In this document: piece by piece, positions 26,519 to 39,124 of the stretch
Layout of the letters: each line of letters begins with the position of its first letter
Numbering within the stretch: the first letter of the stretch is position 1
Source: Lates calcarifer
Lineage: Eukaryota > Chordata > Actinopteri > Centropomidae
Reading direction: 5' to 3'
Length of the DNA stretch: 64,000 nucleotides
NCBI RefSeq assembly: GCF_001640805.2
Contig: NC_066836.1
Coordinates: 4,428,892 to 4,492,891, forward strand
Notes under the pieces: generated by a model
The model's input: only the letters and a program-made list of their open reading frames with translations
Database searches by the model: none
What the model was told of the DNA's origin: nothing
Made by a program: the position numbers and the translations under genes

Positions 26519-28225
26519 CTCAGAAGTGTTTGCTCTCATCTGGGACAGCCCAAAATCCCACAGCGTTAAGTGGCCTTTAGTTTAAAGTCAAGTTGTTTCT
26601 ATGAGTCATGAGAGGACAAAACAAGAGAAGAGGCTGAGTTACAAAGGCTGAAATACAGAGAAACCAGCACAATACAGGAAAGACTTCACTTAAGTTTATG
26701 TGTCCACCATTTTACTAACAATAATCAGCTATTTGACAGAACAGAACAACTGTCTATACTATATATTCTGTCAGCTTCACTTCTTTGCCTTAAAGCTCTG
26801 ACTGGATTAAAGTTTCGCTCCGATTTTCTCTTTCACCTGAGCTGTGACTCAGTAATCTCATCCGAGCATCTCTTGTATTTGCATCGTGCAGGATGCTGTG
26901 TGTGGCAGAGCGGTAAATGTAAATGGCTGCCTCTTGTGTCACTCTCACACCAAACAATAAAAACTCTGAGGGCTGAGTTTAACAGTTGACCTGGGGAACA
27001 GGATCAGTTTTTTTTCTAGGTGAAAAACAGAAGAAGAAGTGAAATAAATCTTAAACTAAAATCACAAATGAGGGTGTGACTTGACTGAGTCAAACGACTG
27101 AGAGATTTTCACGCACACACACACACACACTACAGCAACACAATAAAGAACTGACCCTGGGGCAGAGTACTGTGCTATACAAAGAAGTGGTAGTCTATAA
27201 GGAATGTATGGGATTTCTCCAGGTTTGTTGGATGTGAGAGCAGGAGATTATACAGTCAAAACCTCTGCATGACTGCCGGCAAGATTCTACATTATTTAAG
27301 GTGTTACTGAAGCTCTGTCTTTTCCTCAGACATGCTCCCTCTTTCTCCATCTGCCTAACCCCCATTTTCACTCTCTTATTGCTCAGATCTCTGGTTTCTG
27401 ATCTCTCTTTGCTTCTCAGTTGATCTGAAAGTGTCACACCACACTGAGCTGCGATCGTGTTCAGCTGACTCCAGCTTTTTTTTTTTTTATTAACACAACA
27501 ACACTGGCAGCAGAATGCTTAGTTTACGTGTTTTTATCTTGGTGGCATTTTGCCATCACATTATTTAATTAAGAGGCGAGGAGTTAAAAAAAAAAACACT
27601 CTGTGTGTGCTTCAGTTTGTGTAGGACTGTAACACAATAATGCACAGCCAACACAGTGAACATAAGTCTGCCTCTGTCCTGATTTGGTTGCACTTGATAA
27701 CAGTTGTGTGGATAATCTCACCACCTGTTCTAATGTATCTACTGAAACAGAAGAGCCAACACATGACCATATAAAGATGAGAGTACTACCATACACTGAG
27801 CGGACTCAATCCATTATTAATGTACCTTGTAAGATTTATTCACAGATATAAAAGAGAGGAATAATGCTGGACATTATTATATATATTATTATTGAATAAG
27901 TTCAATCAGCTACCTCTAGTAAGGTGCAGCTGGGTAAAAGTTTAACTTATCTCCTGAGTGCTGCAGCAGAGCTGTGAGGAGACAGCTTGTGTGGGTGTAC
28001 TGGGCAGCTCCCAGCTGGGAGTGGGAATGTTACTGCATGGATCTGAGAGAAGGCACTGCTGAGAAAGAGCAAACATGCTCAGCAAACCTTCCCAGGATTA
28101 ACAGATAATGAAAAGATCAATCTCAAAAGTCCAGAGTGAAGTCTGTCAAACATTGGCTGGAATGAAAACCTGGATGTTGATACAGATAAATGTATAATCC
28201 TCGTGTTTCCATGGTGGCGTCTCAC

Positions 28226-28405
28226 CTCCGTTCCAGGAGCCGTTGAGGGGTAATACTGTTGTGGCGGCGTCATGGCTGTCCTGCAGCGCGGTCCCATCGG
28301 CATCAGCGACCTCGGGCTCCTGCAGGCTGTCCTCCTCCACAATGTGTAGCTTGTCCTCGTCATCAGAGTCTGAACTGGCCTCCAAGCCATTGTTGAAGTT
28401 TGTCA
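28226..28405 (-). CDS. zeb1: zeb1 coding exon 2 (acidic N-terminal region)
   Basis: This exon encodes about residues 20-79. It starts after a good polypyrimidine tract and acceptor (ctctgcag|TGACAAAC) and ends at GGAG|gtgaga. Both junctions are phase 1, so the first codon is completed by the last G of the missing exon 1, as in other ZEB1 genes where exon 1 ends in AACG. The segment SDSDDEDKLHIVEE is the recognisable ZEB1 signature, and its serines in acidic context resemble casein kinase 2 sites. The rest is acidic and low in conservation. Human ZEB1 begins the same exon with VTNYN; here it is VTNFN. No finger lies here; this part of ZEB proteins contributes to co-factor interaction. Confidence 0.93.
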
Positions 28406-29769
28406 CTGCAGAGAAGAGACAAAGAGATAGGATACGTTCCTCATAGATGTTTTAATATCACAAAGCATGTTAGCAAAACTAGTCTAAAGCTAGTAATCCA
28501 GCCTCAGTGTGGCTGTGCTCCACACTGTGCAGAGGATTACCTTCATCACATCACATCAATCAATCTCTGGCTTTGAGGTACACACAATTTCCGTCTCTTC
28601 ACGTACACGGAGAAGACATAACAAAGGACGAACTACAGCCACGGGGGAAAATAATCACTTGTTTATCGGCCTCAGAGAGAAAATCTATTTTACGCTGTGC
28701 TGCAGTCAGTGAGTGTGTCTGTGGGGTACTGCTTCTTAATGGGAGCTCAGGGTGAAAAATGGACCAACTGGACTGGTGTGAATGAACTTAAGAGGAGCAG
28801 GTGTGTGTGTGGGTGTGTGTTTCGCAGAAAAGCCATAGATGTTGGAGACGTGAGGATATATGGGGATGTAAGTGGTGATGAGCACCATGCTGCTGGTAGT
28901 ATAATTGCCTTTTCACTGTCAGCATGTGTGTGAGTGTAAATGAATATATACATATGCGAGGGAACAAAAGTGTGTGTGTGTGTGTGCTCTCTGCAGGGAG
29001 GCTGTACGTCTTGGTGGAGGTGCTGAAGAGGCCTAATGAGGAGGAAAGCCTGGGCCGTTTGTTCACAGGTGACAGGTGTACACACACACACACACACACT
29101 CACACACTCTCTTACACACATACACATGCACACACAGGTCTCAAACCACAAAACAAGCTCAGTATGTGTGTGTAGTGCCGCACCTCTGCATGAAGTAGGA
29201 ATCTATTTCAGGTAGCGCCGTTAACCGCTCACACACCCATGCATGCACACGCTGCAGACCAGATGGCGCACACCTACTGTAACCCCACCTATATCTATGA
29301 CACACCCTGAGCACACACAGTCTCTATAAAAGACACACACACACACACACACACGTGCTCCCATGTCAGCCCTCAGAAGAGATGTGGTGCTATCTGGAGA
29401 CGACTCTGTCACTGTTCCAGACAGACGAGTGGAGCTCTGAATGCACAAGTGTGTGAGTGTGTGTCAGTGTGTATGCATCTGTGGGGGCGAGATCGATGCA
29501 CGTCTGGATCGATGAAAGAGGCTGGGCGAGTCATGGAGTGGAGAAAAAGAGAGGAGCATTAGGTTTATACATGCAGGAGCTCTAGTTTGTCATTTCATAC
29601 ACAGCCAGGTGGATAAAAATGTGATGCTTACACAACTTGTGCTGGTTTCTGTTTTGAATCCTTGGATGTGTGTGTGTGTGAGAAGAAATAGTTGTATGTG
29701 GTATCACAGTGATAGTGATAGCGATACTGTCAGTAGTAGTGGAACAAAATCATATCCTACATGTGTCTA
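28406..29769 (-). other. zeb1 intron 1, proximal part
   Basis: No exon recognised. There are several short TG/CA runs, the longest being 29080-29106 and 29332-29354. Open frames here are composed largely of Cys-Val or Thr-His dipeptides read through these runs and are not genes. Confidence 0.8.
29332..29354 (+). repeat. (AC)n microsatellite
   Basis: About 11.5 AC units, uninterrupted. Confidence 0.85.
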
Positions 29770-30025
29770 CTGCAACAGAATTGCAGTTGATCGCCGTCAA
29801 CTAGTCATTAATTATTGATTAAACTGCTGATTATGTTCCAGATTGACAAATGATGTGCAAAATCCAAAGATATTCAGTTGAAGACTCACATTTAGAATAA
29901 GAGCAGAAGCTGTACCTGGTCATTTATTTACTTAAAAATGACTTTTATGGTAAATATAATCAAAACAGTCACCAATTGACTTTCTATCAATCAACCAATT
30001 GAGTAATTGTCTCTGCTCTACAGTA
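29770..30025 (-). repeat. copy of the dispersed repeat family
   Basis: Contains CAAAATCCAAAGATATTCAG, CACATTTAGAATAAGAGCAG and flanking ATTAATTATTGATTAAACTG / CAACCAATTGAGTAATTG blocks, opposite in orientation to the copies at 9490 and 25440. Confidence 0.6.
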
Positions 30026-33000
30026 AACCAAAATAAAAACACAGTTAACCACTAAAAAGTTGCAACTTCAGCCTCCCCTGCGCCACATTTCAACATTATT
30101 AGGAGACAAATATTCATAAAAATAAATATGACAAAAAAAGCTGCTGTGTAACGTGACCCTCAACCAGACTTGTTGGCTACTTTTCACATTTATGTAAAAC
30201 CTACAGAGACATACATTGGTGTAAGCTGAGAACCTCTGTGGTTTGGCCAGATAACATCAGTAGTGAAGTTAATATCTGTATGCAAGGCGGTCAGCCCAAA
30301 CACACCCCTGGTGCAGGCGGCGAGATCCTGAAAATCAACAAACTGTGGCTCCCTTCATTCAGACAAAAACACACATTATTAACCAGACAGGCTTGTGGCA
30401 CTTCCAATAATAGAAAGGTCTAGATACTTTAAGATAAACAGCTGTGTCTGCTCCACACACCAGAGGCCGCCTGTTACAAACTGGTGAGTTATTCTTAACA
30501 GTGTTGGCTGGAGGGAGCAACAATCAGCTGAGCACCAGATAACACAGGATACTGGAGAGAGGCACTGAGTAAGAGCTTAGGCGCCGTACCCACGTAACCT
30601 GTATTCATTCCTTCAATGAATGTGAATTTTGGTCAGTGTGCTAATTTGGAATTTTTTCCATGTGTACTGTAATTAAACAATCTGGACTTTCCACTCTTTT
30701 AAAAGATTTTCAATGCAATTAAATCTATTTAAGATTTAAATATCATCTCTCTCTGTTTTCCCAGACTTGGCAAATCTCTGACAGTGAGGAAGGAGACATC
30801 TGTGTTTCCTGAAAAATAGCAAAGATGAACTAATCTTCTTGGTGTCTGCTACGTTATGATGAGTCTCTTCAGTCAGATAATATTCTTATTAAAAACTAAT
30901 CACTGAGGTTGATGTAGTGACATTTGAATTTCCTGGTTGCTTTATGAAATTGGAATGAGCTTGGTTCTTAAAACATGTGCATCAAGCAGATGAGCTGATG
31001 CAGCAAGATTTTAACGTAGAAATACAACCAGTCTACTGTTGTAAAAAGAGTAAAACCTAGAAAAGGAACACAAACTAAAAAAAAAAACAGCGACCCAGCA
31101 CTCTGTCATGAGAGAGCTGGACTCAGCAACATTAGATCTATTTCCTCTCTTGTTTGTTTGGATTCAATTACAGACTGATCAGGTTAGAAGACATGAGAAT
31201 GCTGTGTGTGCTTTAATGACATTAGATACAGGATTTCTGGGTATTATAGGCAGCAACGTCTATAATATATCTCCAACAAATTCTCTGAAGGCATCTTACT
31301 GACAAACAGGATGAGAGCGGCACAGCCTGACTACAGATAATCCAGAAATTCATCCTTTCCATGAGGCCATGCCTTCTTCTCTCGCTTTGCCAGAGTGCAG
31401 TTACCATGACAGCAGACAGGGGGCAGCACTTAGCAAGGAAGAGGGGACAAAAACTGATGACTGCTTCCCAACACATGTGATGTAAACATAACTATAAACG
31501 CAGACAAGTCCTACAACAACCTTTCTCTTGTGTACATGTCTGTGTGTGTGTTTTTAAAGTTAAAAGTTAGAGAGATTTGTCCACATCATCGTGACAGTGC
31601 ATCAAGTGAACTGTTAATCCTCCATCTGTCTGGAGGTCTGTGAGGAGGAGAGGCCAGCTAAGAGAGGAAGAGGGAAGTCTAGACGATAGCATTCCTCCCT
31701 TCCTGTCATCCATCTCTCTGATTAACAATCTGTTTCATAACATAGCCCTTTCAATACTACTCCAAAGTAATGTTTATTGCTGATAGGACTTCTGCCACTT
31801 CACGTCTGAAATCTGTCATAAAATATTACTTAATACCACTGCACTCTCAGCAGGCTCGGCCCAGCATTTTAAATCACTGATAAAACAGCAAAGACTTCAA
31901 AACTGAAGTAGCTCACAAATGAGGTAATACAACAAGTAAAGGAGTAATGGAGACAATACTAACTAATTTAGCAGGGCTCCTGAACTTCTAAACCAGCTTT
32001 TAGTCACTTAATTTTCAGGCATATTGTAAGTCCAAATATGGCAAGGAGGGAAAATGATCACCACATCTGACTTGAGGGTCTTTGCACAGCTTCAGCAGTA
32101 GATGCAGTAGTACAAACACTGATAACGAGACATGTTTTCAAACACATCTGGGCACATATGAAGAAGGCTGTGATGGTCTATGTTGACATATTTGCACATT
32201 GCATCTTGTTTTGTTTTTCTGCCACGCTCCTAACACTCATGTTGTTTCACACCCGGGCCACTCCCTCCCACAATGTTTCCCGCCTGATCTTCCACACACC
32301 TGTCTTCACTTCCCTAATTACTCCCCTCTGTATGTATACTTGCCCCTTTCACTCGCCAGATTGTCTTTGTGTGTTCAGCCAAGCTTTCCAGCTCTGCGTT
32401 TGCCTGTCTGCCTGATTCCTGTTTTGAACCATTTTTACCTGTTTTTTTTTATCTTTTTTTTTTTTTTTTTTACCTGTCTGTGATAAAAACACTTCGTTTA
32501 CATTAAGCCAGTTATCTAGTAACAGTAAACACACAACCAAGTAATAAAACTGTGTGCTTTAATTGCAAGGTGTGCTGCCAACAGCACTCCTCTAGCAGGG
32601 TGAAATTTTCCCTCAATTAAAACAAAGGAAATGGTACAAAGAGGGTGAGAGCAATAAGTCGGAGGATGGAATTCATAATATCCTGTCTTCCTCGTCTGAC
32701 TTTAGCTGATCTAACCTTCATTTAATGAGGTAGTCTGAACAAAATAAATAAAAAAAATGCTATAAGACTTTAACAAGAAAGCAGCACCACGGATAAACAA
32801 CAAAGTCACCTCAGTAAATATGGTTGAAAATAAAAACTTCCCGCTGTAAATGAGCACTACTCGCTCATGCATCACCCCCACAAATACCCTGGTGTCTCCC
32901 TTTTAACTTTCGGCGACTGAGAAAAGAGAAAATAAATAATTTCTACAAACAGTTACAGCACAGAGCAGCAGCAGTTGACTGAACACACAACACAGCAACT

Positions 33001-33229
33001 GACTTCCTCAGTGTTAGCATCAGTGAGCCAGACCCCACATCAGGACATGCAAGCCCGCGGGAGGAAATCATGTGTGTCTGACACACCACAACACAACCCT
33101 GACTGGACCACATGGCCTGGTATCTGGGTCAAAGGTCAGCTGCTATGCAGCGGGGAGAGGGGGAGGGAGCGAGGGTGGGTAGGTTAAAAATAGACAGTTT
33201 GCAAATATGATACAATAAAATACGATAAA
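30026..33229 (-). other. zeb1 intron 1, no gene seen
   Basis: AT-rich unique sequence with a T-rich run near 32440-32471. No exon, RNA gene or repeat was recognised. Confidence 0.7.
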
Positions 33230-33660
33230 ATCAGGATGATATTGGCCTAGATGTCATGTAGCTGAGGCACAGCAGTGCTTTGAGCTAGATGCTAACATGC
33301 TGATAGTGAGCAAGTATAATGTTTACCATGTTCACCATCAGCAGCTTAGCATGCAGACATCTGCTACCTAGCACAACACAGAGTCTTTTGTGTTTAGTTT
33401 CACACGTATTTGGTTAGAAATTATTATTTTCAAACATGATGATGGTGCTACATTCAGCATGAGAGGGAAGCTACAAATGTCAACCTCATGGTGGCGCTAA
33501 ACGAAAGGTCAAAGGTCAGCAGGATATGTTGTCTGAAAACATGATTTTCTGTACAAAATTTCATGACAATCCATCTGATAACTGTTGAAATATTTTAGTG
33601 AAATGACTGAACAACTGACGTCACCGTCTTTAGAGCCACCTAGCCTGCATGGCTAAAAAC
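33230..33660 (+). repeat. dispersed teleost repeat (second family)
   Basis: In order: GCTAACATGCTGATAGTGAG, ATGTTTACCATGTTCACCAT, TAGCATGC, CTCATGGTGGCGCTA, AAAGGTCAAAGGTCA, GTACAAAATTTCATGACAAT followed by CCATCTGATA and TGTTGAAATATTT, and the end GCATGGCTAAAAAC. I know this set and order from an abundant percomorph repeat of uncertain class. Confidence 0.75.
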
Positions 33661-33997
33661 CTCAATCAACTTGGCCTGGCATATTTTAAAACTGAACGCT
33701 GCAAGATACCAATAAATAGTGAATAACTCATCACAATCAGTCATTAATTAAAGACTTGATGATTACCTCCAACAGCTGAACCAACACTCATTATTCTGTG
33801 CATGAATGAAAATGACTCAACTCCTTTTTTATTTATGTCCGTTATTGAAACGTCCTAAAGAAAGACGAGTGTGCAAAACATCAGACTGTATGACATGTCC
33901 ACAGCGAGTGTGCTCAGGGTGTGTGTGTGTGTGTGTATTGACCCAGTGCAGCTGTGCAGGATGGGACCTCTGCCAAGCCCCTAACAGACAATTACCC

Positions 33998-34000
<3 letters not shown>

Positions 34001-34048
<48 letters not shown>
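34001..34048 (+). repeat. (TG)24 microsatellite
   Basis: 48 bp of uninterrupted TG, likely polymorphic, with the potential to form Z-DNA. Confidence 0.95.
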
Positions 34049-34049
<1 letters not shown>

Positions 34050-35054
34050 CACACCAAACAGAAGAGTGTACATCACTAAAGCTGTCTGTCTGCTACTAGA
34101 TGTGACCAGACTTTAACATGCTGAGCAGCTGCACAGAGAGTCAGCCCACTTAAAGGGACAGTCACACATTTTCTTGTCCTTTGAATTAGACAACTAGCTA
34201 CTGTTAAAGTTCTTAAAGGTGACATATACAGCTTACTCAAATATAAATATGTATAAACTATGACTTCCAATAAAGATTATTTTTATTATTAATTAATCTC
34301 ATCTATTTTTAAAATTATATTATACATATATATATTTTTTATAAGCTGCCACCTGCAAATATCTGACGTTTTTCCTTGATTTTATTAAGATTTATTTGAC
34401 ACTTTTAAAATAAACAACTGAGACACAGTTGAAAAAAAATAAGTCTGACTGTTGGACTCCTCCTCCTCCTTTTCTGTGATGTATTTCTATGCTGCACAGT
34501 TACCAACCATCCAACCCTCAAACGCTTCTCTGCAGTGGTATTGTTTGTTTGTGTTATTTATATGTGCAGTAAGTTCACACCTTTTAAAACGCCGCAGTAC
34601 ATGCTACATACCTCTGAGTGCCCTTCAGGTTAAAAATGGCTACGGCAGAGTAAAAGCGGCCCTCGTTGCAAGACTGGAAGACGTTAACTATGCAGCACTG
34701 AGTCATAATCTTGAGGTGTCTGTTAAAAGTCAACATCATGAGGTAAGACTGAGGCTGCGTCATCCACATAGACAGGAGAGGAGGGGTGTGGTCGCTTATT
34801 TCCCTGGCACGCCGCACCGTGTTTCCATCTCCACACCTTGCTTTAATACAGCCACCAACAACCTCTGGACAAGCACACACACTGCAGAGCTATAAATGCA
34901 CCAGCTTCACACACACACACACACAGGAAAGCCCCTCTGTTTGCAGCCAGCAATGTAAGCCAGAGACCAGAGACCAGGGACTCCCCCCCTGCCCCCCATC
35001 CTCCCAAAGAGACAGAGCATCTGCCACGTGTATGTTCATATATGAGTGCACATT

Positions 35055-35079
35055 TGTGTGTGTGTGTGTGTGTGTGTGT
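35055..35079 (+). repeat. (TG)12 microsatellite
   Basis: Uninterrupted TG run. Confidence 0.9.
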
Positions 35080-35479
35080 TACAGTGAGAGCACGAGAGAG
35101 CGAGAGACAACCTTAATGCGCATGTGTGCGATTAGTAACTGTTCAGAGAATCTTTATAATTCACCCTGGTAAGTCACAGTGTCTTAGGACGTGTGTGTGT
35201 GTGTGTTTGTGTTTGTGTGTGTGTCCAGAGTAATCAAGGCTCTCCAGCTGCTTCCTGCTCGGCCCAGGTGCTCAATCAGACCCCATCAGACCCCTCTCTC
35301 TCTCTCTTACTCTGTCTCTCTTTACAGGATTGGCCCCTCAGCAGAGAATAGTAGGAATGACAGAACAAACGAACGCCCTCCCCATTCTGCACAAGGCCTG
35401 CGACCTACACTGAAAGGACTGGGACTGGGCCAGTGCTTAAAGGATCTGTCATGTATTGTAGCTTAAAGGAGTCATTTAA

Positions 35480-35760
35480 CATTGTGGAAAACGGCTAGAT
35501 TCAAGGACAAGTTGTGCAACTCTACAGCTGCGAGTGAAGGTGCAAAATGATCATGTTTGACCATAGTACGTGTCCGAAATCTCACTTTCCTGCTCACTAC
35601 TGAATGAGTTAATAAGACTGAATTTTTTAACTTCAGACAGAGGTAGGCTAGGTGTTTCCCCCTGCTTCCAGTCTTTATGCTAAGCTAATCTCTTACTCGC
35701 TGCCCTCTCTGCCTTACAGTACACAGAGCGATGCAGGAGCAACAGAGTGGCAGACTGTAA
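35480..35760 (+). repeat. dispersed teleost repeat (third family)
   Basis: Carries AGGTGTTTCCCCCTGCTTCC followed by AGTCTTTATGCTAAGCTAA, the diagnostic block of a common fish repeat (usual form TGTTTCCCCCTGTTTCCAGT...GCTAAGCTAA). Confidence 0.65.
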
Positions 35761-38700
35761 ACTTTACAAACCAGAGTCTTGTCTCAAAATGGTAAAACCA
35801 CAAACCTAACTGTCAGCAGCCCGGCTGGACAGACGCTCCACAGTGCAGCAGGATTTCATAACTGAGCTATGACCAAGACGACAACTTTTACTTTCTCTGA
35901 CTGTGTAGAAATCGGATGTTTTCACAACTCCAGATAATAAACGAAGGCATTAAGAAGGGAGTGGATGATTTTTATTTGTAGATAATGTTGAGTTTTTATA
36001 AAAATATAAAGAAAAAGTATGAATTAACAAACCCGAAGCACCTGACCAATCAATATACTGAATATGACTCCCTTGTAAAAATGCATTCAATCTTACTTTT
36101 TGTCACTTTAGCATAGCAATAGCAATAGCATAAAATCCTCTGTCACAGCATCAGTAATGTTATATTGCTGTTATCGAAATACATGGTCACATTGTTAACA
36201 ACCTGGAAAATCCATTAAGAAATAGAATGAGTGTTTTTGGCAAATGGAAAAACAGCAACACGTTCTTGGCTTTTCATCTATTATTTAACTTTGGCGGGTT
36301 ACCAGAAGGGTTCATTTAACAGACTGACAACCTGCTTCGCCCTCTTCAAGTGACTCTGCAAGAGAGAATCATCATGAATCTAGGTTAGTACCACTGAGAT
36401 TAAGGATCCGTTTTTTACAAGGTAGACCTTTTAGCACTGCCATGAGAGTCAAGAGTGAGCGATTGATTTAAAAAGTTTTGTTTCACTCCAGAGGGACGGG
36501 GGGAAAAGCAGTGTCACAGTCGAAGTCTTTAAGGTTGAGTATTACCTTGTTTTCATTATTTTGAGATTCAATACTCAACTACACACTACTAGTGTGTGGG
36601 AATATTTTGTAAATTCAGTGGAAACGTGGGTGGTACTGTCAGTCAAACGCTGAAAAAATTCTAGATAATAAACGTTGTAATAGTCAAGGAAGGGGAGACA
36701 ATAAGAAACAGAAACTCTTTACTAGATTTAGGTGCAGTGCATTAATGCCACACTGCATCAACAGCTTAAAGAGTTGTTGACATACAGTGAGCGTATCAGG
36801 AAATCTTTCCTAATGAACTAAAAGGTGGTGGAGATTATAAATAGTGATCCGCATGGGGCGTCCCTGCACCTGTCAAACAAGCTACTGATCTACTGTAACA
36901 CACTTTCAGATCAGACATGTTTCAGCCAATAACTGAGATCCATCAGCTGCAGACAAAAACTAATGACATTTACCTGAGCACAAAGCTCCTGGACAGTGAT
37001 GCTGGGGTCTAATATATCATGTCGGGAAACCAGGAGATTCTGTTACTGCTTGAGTGAGCCTGCATCAAACTAGAGGATGTACTTTAAAATTTGTGTAATA
37101 TTTAGAAAAGCAGTAAGTTAACCACTCAAACAAAATCAAATTTTCATTTCTACATTAAACATACATAGAGGGAGGGATAAATCCTGATATAACAGGGTCC
37201 CTTTAAGATGATTCATAACTTTAATAGTCACTATATCACACTTTATTTTCATGCCAGCACATTTAACTACCTGAGACTACGGGAGCTGAGTTTCTCACCA
37301 GCTGCTCTTAAAAAGCAGGTTACAGACCTAAAGTGACTCTTACATCATTTTCAACCTTCCCAGACGTTACTCTGTGACTTACAGGTGACAGGTGGTGCGA
37401 CACAGAGGCTGATGTCATTTTCCCCAAAGCCCCTGTTTACTGGAAGTGTAGGTGACTGAGCTGTGACTCAGAAGACAACACCACACCTGAGAAAGGACTG
37501 ACATCACTGCTAGAGTCTGTGTGTTAAAAGAGTGACATATGATGTGTTAAAATGATTTTTCTGAGGTGCTTTAACTAGAGTAGTACACAGGCTGTTTGAT
37601 CCTCTATGTCTGTCACGAGCACTGGAAAGGTCAGAGGTCAGAGCAAGAAAGGATTTAATGATTTGCTAAAGGCCAATCAGTCAGCATAATAATGATTCCT
37701 ATACTGCAATCTACAGGAGGTAGTCTCTCTGTTGAGGTTTGATCTCTAACTTGTCTCTGTCTGAAGCATGCTGAGCCTTTCAGCTATCAACACGCAGCTG
37801 CATCGGTGTCATAAACATGAACCACCCTTACAAAGACAGTAGAGAGAGTGACAAAATTAAAGTGTGACTGACATATTATGTGTGCGTTCAGTCCGTTTTG
37901 AGAGTGACAATATGCATCAGATTAATGATGTAGACACTGGTACATGCTGTATTTGTGTATGTGAGCGTGTGTGTAATGATTCATGCTCTACAGGGGGTGG
38001 CAGCACACGGGGCCATTACATAACATCCTCAGCTCTGATCTCAGTCCTATTACAGCTGCCTGGAAAAACCACTGCACCTCTGCAGTCAAATCAGACGTCT
38101 AATCAACTGGAGTTCATCAGTGAGTCATATAAACACTAATGGGTGAGGAGGTATGGACTGAAGCTGCTTGAGGGCAAGAGCTTTATATAAAACTCCTCCT
38201 GTCTCATTAGTTTCCTTAAAGTGGGGCTTCAAGTTGAAGAGGTCTAATTGAGATATTCTTATTTTCAGGCCCCAAATTAAATTCTGGTGTCAGGTCTGTG
38301 CATTTATCTGTGACAATTAAGTCAAACAAATTTAAAATAAAAAAACAAAACAGCTTTGTTTATTTAAAGCTGGCCTCACCAACATTAAATCATTTCCTCT
38401 TTTGTGCTTTTCATAGAAAGCTGCACAGGTCAACCGGAACAGGGAACATGATTAAAACAATGTCCCCCGTTGATGCAACTTTGACTGATCTGCCTTCTTA
38501 TCATATTAAGTGAAAAATTTAAACAACACCTAACAAGTAGTTTCTGTTCACCTGAAGCTCTCAGTTTCTATTTAACATAAGAGTGAGTCAAAATGAAACC
38601 AGCTCATATTCTCTGTACAGCACATTTCAGGAGCGCTGCTATTTCTCGGATGAAGTTTGCAGCGTTCAGCAGGAATCCCCCCCAGCAGACGTGACTTTTT

Positions 38701-39093
38701 TTCTTTTTGAACATACTAATACTATAGGCTAAGTCCATAAATAAATCTTCAAGTCAAACTGTTTGATTATGAGAACATATATGGTTATTAAAATGGTCAA
38801 AAATCACTGACAGAGCCTGTTTTCAAGTGAAAAGTCTTAAGTTATTACTGCTGCCAGTTCCAGGGCATTTCTCTGCACACAACCTACACTCCGACCTCTG
38901 ACCCCCCAGAGGGGGTGGGACGCAGGACAAAAGAAACTGTGCCTTTGTGAACAGAGTTCCCACAGTGAAAGGCTGAGTTGGGTTTTGCAGTTTCTCCAAG
39001 TCCCACTGGGCCTGTGTTTGTAAAAAGTGATCTACCAACTAGATGCATCTTTGACATTCACCTGCCACAGCAACTTACCGCTGCCCGCCTGAC

Positions 39094-39124
<31 letters not shown>

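Larger units (their letters stand above)
19005..28225 (-). other. zeb1 9.2-kb intron (human introns 2-3 region)
   Basis: GT-AG intron with donor GGAG|gtgaga and acceptor tttttag. In human ZEB1 a short exon lies in this interval; none was recognised here. Contents are AT-rich unique sequence, TG microsatellites near 20993-21012 and 21076-21101, long pyrimidine tracts (21200-21358 and 22076-22320), a purine tract (24360-24545), a poly-T run at 26501-26518, and repeat fragments at 20530-20635 and 25440-25700. No open frame in it resembles a known protein. Confidence 0.85.
33661..35479 (-). other. zeb1 intron 1 segment with TG repeats
   Basis: Contains TG24 (34001-34048), TG12 (35055-35079) and interrupted TG at 35190-35222. 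A 147-codon plus-strand open frame at 34452-34895 matches nothing I know. About 34620-34800 is higher-complexity sequence. Confidence 0.7.

Noticed and set aside
28747..29175. Frames rich in Cys-Val or His-Thr near 29 kb
   Set aside because: Translations of TG/CA microsatellites.
34452..34895. 147-codon plus-strand frame in intron 1
   Set aside because: No domain recognised; it ends in CA-rich sequence and such length occurs by chance in 64 kb.
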